From Protoeuglena noctilucae (lineage: Eukaryota; Chlorophyta; Pedinophyceae; Marsupiomonadales; Marsupiomonadaceae), in the NCBI GenBank assembly GCA_958009085.1, contig OY253679.1, positions 558,001 to 622,000 of the forward strand: a stretch of DNA of 64,000 nt, written 5' to 3'. Of this stretch, positions 57,404 through 64,000 are shown piece after piece. The first letter of the stretch is position 1, and the number at the start of each line of letters is the position of its first letter. The position numbers and the translations under genes are program-made. The notes beneath the pieces were generated by a model. It worked only from the letters and a program-made list of their open reading frames with translations. It did no database searches and had not been told where the DNA came from.

Positions 57404-60365
57404 CTACTCCCCCGCCGCCATGACGAGCTGCAGCACGGGCACCACCTGCACGGACTTGACGTCCTCCAGACACAAGGACAGCTCCTCGGGTCCCTCAGAT
57501 GCCAGCACCTGCGCCCGACGCAGCAGCAGGATGCCCGCCGCGAGCTGGGCCACGGGGACCAAGGACCCGTACCCAATCACTGCGAGTGAGGGGCCAGGCA
57601 TGGTTCGTCACTGCGAGAGATGTGAGGAAATGGTGACATGGACCCATGCATGTCTAGTCACTGCAGTACGCGCCATGCATGCTGAGCCTGTTTGGCAGGT
57701 GGAGAAGGGAACACCAAGCATGTATGTGCCGTCTGTGTTGCAAGGAAGACTGTGAGCATTGCTGCGCGACATCGCCCACCCGACCCTCACCCCGGTCCCA
57801 GAGCAGCAGGGTCTGCAGGGACTCGAGGGCCCCCGCGAAGCACGAAAACAGCCACGGGGCCGCCAGCCGTGCGGGGGCCACCCCCAGGGACAGCACGTGC
57901 CAGAAGAGCTCAGGGTCCGCGTCCTGGGGAAAGTGGGGGGATGAGGGATGTTCAGGAGCAGCGGGGACGGTGGGGAGGCTCCATGGGGTGGTGAGAGCCT
58001 GACCGTTGAGGGCGACGACGGCGGTGAGAGCGACCAAACTAGCGACTTACACCAAAGCACACTTTGTCAAGGGCTGACGCGAGTGAGGTCTGACACAACG
58101 CGAGGTGGTCGCACCTGCAGAATGCTCTCGAAGCAGGCGACCAGGCCAGGGAAGGCGGGGGAGGGGTAGGCGTCGGGGGCGAGGGTGTGGGCCTTGCAGA
58201 GGGCCTGGCGGTAGAGGGCGCTGGCTACGGAGAAGACGTCCGCGGGCTCGCGGAACTGCACATCGGGCGAGGTGGGGCGGGTCAGGCGGGTGTGCAAGGT
58301 GCGTGGAAGGTGCGTTGTGCAGTATGACACATAGTGTCGAGGGTGAGCATAGCGTGAGCGAAAGTATTATGTTTGCAACTAATGGATTACATCATGTAGC
58401 CCATCGAATGTCGAGTGGTGGGGCACCACTACACGCCACTGTTACCACACAGTGGTGCCCCTCACCAGGAAGCAGCAAGGGGCGAGGAGGAAGGCGAGGC
58501 CCTGGAATGGGACCAGGCCACTGGGAGTGGAGATGAGAGGGGCGCTGGGGTCGGGAGAGGGCTTGAAGGACGGGTGCGGGGCGCAGGCGCACTCCCTCTC
58601 CATCGTGGTGTCCCTGCGTGGTGCGAAAGGCAAGACACGGTGACTAGGAGATGTCATACAGACACAGACACCGGGGTTCCTTTCTCCTACCCTCGTGCCG
58701 GGCCAAGGGTGGGCCCGGGGTTGACGAACCGGCCTGTCGCGCTCACCGGAGCATGGCCAGCACGACGGCGCGGATGGTCTCCTCGAAAAGGAAGAAGTCG
58801 GGGCTGTTGGCGACGAATTGGACGTCGGCTTGGACGACCAGGTCGGCCGGGAGGGGCGCCGAGGAGGCCTCCGCACAGAGGGCATCAAAACGGGACGCTG
58901 CGGGGGTTGAGGGAGAGGGAGGGAGTGGGTGGTGGGTGGTGTACGACAGGCGAGGGCGAGGGTAGAAAACGTGCTGCAAGGAGACTGCAAAGGGAGGCAC
59001 AAACACGAGAGCAGCAACAGCAACAGCAGTCAGGCAACAGTCGTACCACAGCACCACACGGCACCTGCGGGGCACGTGCTGAGGTAGGCGCTGATGGGGA
59101 CGGCGCTCCTCGACCCATCGGCAGCCAACGGTGTGTCTGCCTCGGACCCAGACGTCCCCGACCCCGAGCCCTTGGTGGCCCATGCCGTGGCGGTTGGCCG
59201 CATGCGCACGGCCGCCAGCTCATCCCGCGCCAGACGGGCCTGCACGGCCGCGGCCGCCTCCGTGGGGCACTTGACGGCGGCACCCAGGGCCAGCGCCCAC
59301 ATGGCGGGTCTCATGGCGTTGGGACAACCCGCCCGCAGCACAGCCCGGGCCGCCTGACGGTCCTGACTTAGCCACGCCTCCACCGCCGCGTCGTACTTGG
59401 CTCGCGCAAAGACAGGGTCCAGCTCGTCGTCCAAGCCCACCTGCGGCGCAGCGTCGAAGCTTTGCACTCTCCACTACGCCCCTGCTCGGGTTGGCTCAGC
59501 GCGATACACCCAAGCGTGCCGAACGCACCTGCTGCCGCCCGACGGCGCCGTCGGGGAAGTCCCTGCGCAGGTCGCGCAGGCTAGGCGCCGCGAGGGCGAT
59601 GCGCACGGAGCTCCAAGGGGACAGGTATGCAGCAGTTGCTGGGTCCTGCATCGGGGTGGGCGGCGTCACGTCCCGGGGCCCAGCCAGGGTGACGGCCAGG
59701 GTCGCATCGACGGGGAGCAGTCCGACCAGCGCTCCCGCGTCCCGCCCGATCGACAGCAGCGCCAGGAGCACCTCAGTGACCGAGTAGGGCATGGGCACGG
59801 TTGAGGGCATCGCTGCCGGGCTCACTCCGGCGCGGCGAGGGGACGGCGAGTCCTGCGGGCGGCGACGGACTGCGTGTTTGGATGTGTCTCACGTGGGGGC
59901 TTGGACAGACGCGCTGGCTGGGTCTCAAGCACGAACGCTTGGTTAAGGGTCAAAGTGCACGCGGCACGGCTGGCCGCATGTGGGGCGCCTCCACACCCAC
60001 CTCTGCCAGAGGCTTCCGGAGATCGCCGAATCCCGGGGAGCGAGTCGGAGAGCTGGCGCGTGGCGCGGCCAGGGCAGCGACGCTGGTCATGCGTGCCCTT
60101 GCCAGCGCCTCAAGCCGCTGCCGGGCGCCTTGCAGCTTGCCCGGCACGTCCGGCACGGGCGCACCCGGGGCACGCGAGAGGTCCGCGGGGAGGAGAATTC
60201 GCGGACCAAGCCCCGCCTGTGGGTGCAGGGGGGGTCGCAAGGTCGACTCCTTCGCCAGGAAAGGGCCCAAGTGGGGCGCAAGCGAGGCCCGCGCGGCGCT
60301 ACCTGCACACGTCCGCGATCTTGCATCGCCTCCCGCAGCTTCTCCATCGACACTTGGCCCGCCAT
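57404..60365 (-). CDS. TBC1D19: TBC1D19-like Rab GTPase-activating protein
   Basis: Nine exons (60365-60303, 60216-60001, 59852-59529, 59440-59065, 58897-58747, 58613-58466, 58255-58115, 57923-57791, 57579-57404) give 575 residues. The C-terminal half matches TBC1D19: GCPNAMRPAMWALALGAAVK, FVANSPDFFLFEETIRAVVL, GLVPFQGLAFLLAPCCFL, GLVACFESILQDADPELFWH, LGVAPARLAAPWLFSCFAG, LLWDRVIGYGSLVPVAQLAA and the ending VQVVPVLQLVMAAGE. TBC proteins accelerate GTP hydrolysis by Rab GTPases in membrane traffic, though TBC1D19's Rab target is not established. The N-terminal 150 residues are Pro/Ala-rich and were joined by phase; the first exon MAGQVSMEKLREAMQDRGR is plausible but less certain. Confidence 0.82.
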
Positions 60366-61017
60366 GTCGCCAATCAGGCTGCCGGCGCCGCACGCCGGCC
60401 CTTCCGCCCATTGGCGCGCTGCCCTTGCGCCGGATTCACCTGTGTGAATTGCGAGTTGCGCGCTTGGTGTGTCACCTACGCCATCCGCGCGCAACAGGGG
60501 CGAGGATCGGCAGAAAGGACGCAAATCGCGTCACAACCGCGTGCCATGGGCTGCAGCGTCGCTTGGCTCGCCTGCCGTAAGACGAAATAGTTACGCACGA
60601 CGACCACAACGAACGCAGCAAGGGCGAAGAACTTGAGCGCGGTCGCTAGGTTCGCCCAGGACCCCCACATCGGACGGTTTCTTCGGACTGCGGGCGTGCA
60701 CGCCGCGGTCCAGTCGGGACCCTGCCTGGGTGAGCTGCCCAGACGCCAGTGCCGACTGACTCGAGGCGTCAGCTCGGGATGGCGTCGCCGCTCGTCGCGA
60801 GAACGAGATGTAAGAACACGCCAGAAGCTTTTGGGCAAAGGCTGTTTCGCTGAGACGCGGGGATGGAGTTGTTCATTCTCCCCTGCACCTGGTAGGGCCT
60901 GCGGATCGACTACAGGCTGCATTCCGTGCGCGAGCTTCAAGGTCGCTCAAGTCCGGTCGAGTTCCAGCCCCGGCCGGGGCCCCGACGCTGCCGTCGGTGG
61001 CGCCCGTCGTGACTGTG
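60366..61017. promoter_or_regulatory. Shared upstream region of TBC1D19 and the U-box gene
   Basis: About 650 bases between divergent starts. Open frames continue through it on both strands but lack protein-like features. No repeats seen. Confidence 0.3.
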
Positions 61018-62276
61018 ATGGCGACAAAGGAGCAGCGCATTCAGGATGCCGTGACCATCCTCAGCCAGGGCACCAAGGCCCACGTCCACACAGGCACGCC
61101 TCGCGCCCCAGCACATCGCGTGTGGGCCACCGCCGGACTGCACGTGCCGGGTCCGTGCACATCAACGCCTCATGTGCAGCGCACACGCGCCGCTCGACTC
61201 TGTTACCCGCCCCTGCGGCCGCAGAGCTCGATGAGGACGACACTCCCCTGGTCTTTATGTTCGTCGCGCCTCCCCCGAACGAGATACTGTGTCCGATATG
61301 CCTCGACATCATGAAGGACGCGGTCATCACGCCGTACGGGCACAGCTACTGCCAGAAGTGCGTCTCCAAGTACGCATCGACGGCCGGCCTGTGCCCCCTG
61401 ACCCGCAAGCCTCTGGCCGAGGACCAGCTGACGCCCAACCTCCTCGCGCGCACGATTGTGGACGAGATGGAGGTCTTCTGCCCACACGGGATCAAGCTGG
61501 GTGCGTGGCTGGTGCGGCGAGCTTTGAAACGCGGGTGGAGCCACGGGCGTCACCTCTGCGGTCTTGGTTTTGCAGGAGACAACGGTTGGGTCGAGGACCC
61601 GGACGGCTGCACGCAGAAGATCAAGTTCGGCCTGCGCAAGCCGCACCTGCTGACCTGCCTGCACGCCAATGTCGAGTGCCCCGCCGGGGGCCAGCGCTGC
61701 GGGCCCATCGCACGCATGGGTGAGTTTCTCTTCGACAAGCCCGCCGCCGCCCTCCTGCCGGATGCTCCCGGGGAGTTTGCTCCAGCAAGACGTGCCCGAG
61801 CAGCGCTGTGTCACAGCCCCATGTCGGCCCGCCGTGTCGCGTCTGCAGATGTGGATTTCCATCTGGAGGAGGAGTGCCAGTTCTCGGGGCGCAACAAGAC
61901 CGAGGAGGTGTCGGAGAACTACGTGCGGGCCAACACGACGCTGCAGCTCTTCGGCGTGTCGTTTGTCGTCCTGGCAGCCTTCCTGGTCCTCCTGTTTCAA
62001 ATGGGCGTCCTCCGAGATTCCATCAGGTGAGGTTTCTTTTAATGTCCAGACTGTAGAGCGGTTGGCTCGCATTTGGCGCTCCTGCTGGGAGCAGTCGTGG
62101 CTTGGCCTGCCATGGTCAGGCCAGGCAAGCGACACGTTGCCTCCCCGACCCCGCATCGCAGCCGCGTCATCTGGCCCATCGTCGGTCTGCTGAGCATCCC
62201 CGCCGGAGTCGTCGCCGCCGCCGTCCTGCTGGAGGGGCGCATCGTGGATGCAGAGTTCGCGGAGAAGCTCGAGTGA
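61018..62276 (+). CDS. Membrane-anchored U-box E3 ubiquitin ligase
   Basis: Five exons (61018-61093, 61225-61500, 61576-61719, 61849-62026, 62162-62276) give 262 residues. A short helix (TKEQRIQDAVTILSQGTKAH) precedes a U-box: ILCPICLDIMKDAVITPYGH, SYCQKCV and CPLTRKPLAEDQLTPNLLAR. After it comes a Cys/His-rich stretch (CPHGIK, CLHANVECPAGGQRC, FHLEEECQF) resembling a TRAF-type zinc finger. Two transmembrane helices follow (LFGVSFVVLAAFLVLLFQMG and VIWPIVGLLSIPAGVVAAAV), so it is probably anchored in an organelle or ER membrane with the U-box facing the cytosol. Such ligases transfer ubiquitin from E2s; substrates are unknown. The first intron needs a GC donor (CAG|GCACGC), the least certain splice here. 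Confidence 0.75.
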
Positions 62277-62398
62277 ATGTGCTGTGAGTTGTGTGCGCAC
62301 CTTTCGCAATTTGTGTCTGAGACGTCGCATTCAGTACGTGTCTAACGAGTATTGCAGTAGGACAGACTTTCAAGACAGTCGCGTGGCACTGAGAGCGC

Positions 62399-63391
62399 TT
62401 ATGCGAAGCCCCGAGCCTCCTCCTCCCGGCTGGCCGACGCAGGCCGGGAGCTTGCGCGCCGGTCGAGGATGTACTTCTTGAGCTCCATCCACCGCGGCAC
62501 GGCCCGCATCTCCACCTTGTCGCCATTGGTCAGGGTGATGAGCATGTCGCCCCACAGCCCCACGCCGCGGCCCACGGTCACCACGTCCTTGACCTGGCTG
62601 TACGCCACGTCGATCTGGTCGCTCTTCCACGGCGCCGTCGTGATGACGGACAGGCGCTTGTCGGTGAAGCGGTACCGCACCCACGCGGCGCGCCCCACCG
62701 CCGCGAGCGTCAGCGGCAGCCACACAAGCGTCCACGACAGCGCCACGTTGATCGCCAGGTCACCCCTGCGGACAGCGTGCCAGCGACATTCTCACGGGGC
62801 ATGCAGCGCGCTGGCGATCGACGCGACGCTGTGGCATCAGCCGCAGCCACTCACCCGTGCGGGCCGCCCTCCCAGTACACCGTCTCGTTGCTGAAGTCGA
62901 ATTTGGGCGCCGCCGTCTTTGCAATCGCCTTCTTCTTCTCTGCTTTCTTCCCCTCACCCTGCGCGTGGAGCCGGGGGCAGTGTTGCGTCAGTGGCGCACC
63001 TCCAGCCCTCGAGGGGAGAGCCGCCTGCGCTCCCAGCGAGCCCCCTCACCAGCGGAGTCTGCCCCTTGGCCTCCTTCAGCTTCCGCAAGCGCGCCTCGAA
63101 GTCATCCTCCTCGTCGGTCGTTTGCGGCGCAGGGCCTGTGCACACAGCAAGAGCTCGTCCGTGGTCCAACCAGCGCGAAACCCAGCGAGCGCGACATAAC
63201 CGTGCGAATGCAACGATCGCGCCACCGCAAAGGAGGCGAGCGCGCCCCACCGCCTCACCTGGCGCGTTTTCTGCCTGCGCCACACATCGCTGGCTCCTGG
63301 GGCCATCAAGAGCCCAGGGCGCGCTGCCAGCCCGCGATCCGCACGGACGGCAGGCCAGACCTGGCCGAAGCTGCACTGCACCCCCCAGCAT
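62399..63391 (-). CDS. bPH-domain membrane protein, probably plastid
   Basis: Four exons (63391-63259, 63135-63050, 62958-62855, 62765-62399) give 229 residues. A transit-like leader (MLGGAVQLRPGLACRPCGSR) is followed by an acidic helix (TTDEEDDFEARLRKLKEAKG), the short motif NETVYWEGGPH, a hydrophobic segment (NVALSWTLVWLPLTLAAVGR), and then YRFTDKRLSVITTAPWKSDQ and YSQVKDVVTVGRGVGLWGDM, typical of the bacterial PH-like (bPH_2, YdbS/DUF304) domain. Such proteins occur in plastids of plants and algae; their role is not settled, and I assign none. Its 3' end is 122 bases from the U-box stop, convergent. Confidence 0.8.
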
Positions 63392-64000
63392 CCCGTCGCC
63401 GCGCGCTCTGGATAGGACCGAGCTCTGCGATGCTCCTTGGCAGCCGAACGATGAAGCAAACCCGGTGGTGGTAATCCGTAAGGTACAAATAAGGATGTCA
63501 GAGTGCTGCAGGGAGTCCCCATGGTCTTCTTTAAGGAAAACAGTCGATCTGACTCGGGGCAATGTACCCAACATCGCCGCGGACTGTCTGCACCCGGCCA
63601 GCCCTCCCCCCTCCCTTTTCGGTCACCGGCGCACCTTGGTATAAGGTGGGGCGCTGTCGCGGGCTGATGGCGAGGGGTTGGCCGACCCCCTGCTCTGCAC
63701 GGTCGGCCGCAGCCGACCCCTTCCGCACTGGACAGCAATGTGGGTGTCATGAGATCGATACTGCCTTCGACGGGATCTCTCGGTCTCCCGGCGCTCGCAG
63801 GTCCTGCCTGGGCACCTCGCTGTGAGCCGCCAGGATGGGACACAACGACATCTGGCTCTCTCACCCTACGAAGGACGCGCGGGGGGGGCGGAGGTGGTGA
63901 GCGGGGGCAGGACGGCGGAGCGCGGGGGCTCGGGCCGGCGACTGCCGTGTCCCGTGCGGGAGGCCGATGCCGGGGCTGCCTCGCGTCGCGCCCACGTCAT
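63392..64000. other. Right-edge region
   Basis: About 610 bases to the window edge, upstream of the bPH gene. I see no supported gene; it may be part of a gene beyond the window. Confidence 0.3.

Overview
The window reads as nuclear DNA of a photosynthetic green-lineage alga. It is GC-rich, dense in genes and rich in short introns (mostly about 80-200 bases), and it codes for clear plastid proteins: phosphoribulokinase, the lumenal photosystem II factor Psb27, an NFU iron-sulfur scaffold with a GIY-YIG-like front domain, a GrpE with a transit-like N-terminus and plant-type diaminopimelate decarboxylase. These sit among ordinary eukaryotic genes: UBE2G2, PEX7, CCT eta, ARMC8/GID5, NAA50, Miro, POL5, mitochondrial uL22 and SDHD. 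The genus cannot be named from the sequence alone. No rRNA, tRNA, CRISPR array, bacterial operon or recognisable transposon was found.

Layout, left to right: SDE2 (-, runs off the left edge), GrpE (+), SDHD (-), PRK (+), an mTERF-like protein (+), fumarase (-), UBE2G2 (-), a beta-helix repeat protein (+), Miro (-), an unrecognised protein (+), a cGMP-dependent-type kinase (+), mitochondrial uL22 (-), ARMC8 (+), an ACT-repeat protein (+), PSB27 (-), NFU (+), PEX7 (-), CCT7 (+), NAA50 (-), LYSA (-), POL5/MYBBP1A (+), a glyoxylate/succinic semialdehyde reductase (+), a TBC1D19-like Rab-GAP (-), a membrane U-box protein (+) and a bPH-domain plastid protein (-). Strands alternate, giving several head-to-head pairs with short shared upstream regions (SDE2/GrpE, SDHD/PRK, MRPL22/ARMC8, PSB27/NFU, PEX7/CCT7, LYSA/POL5, TBC1D19/U-box) and tight convergent ends. 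Neighbours do not form one pathway.

Gene models were spliced by eye from reading frame, family similarity, GT/GC-AG boundaries and phase; exon lengths were checked for frame closure. Several 5' exons (SDHD, mTERF-like, CCT7, NAA50, LYSA, the kinase) are uncertain.

The most striking signal is at the splicing level. About 16 of roughly 120 modelled introns begin with GC instead of GT, nearly all as AG|GCGAG or AG|GCAAG. Also notable are a near-perfect 54-base foldback hairpin in a POL5 intron, two POL5 introns whose 5' splice sites are tandemly duplicated, a Miro GTPase whose EF-hand loops have eroded, and two otherwise intact genes (the kinase and the beta-helix protein) with an apparent frame break.
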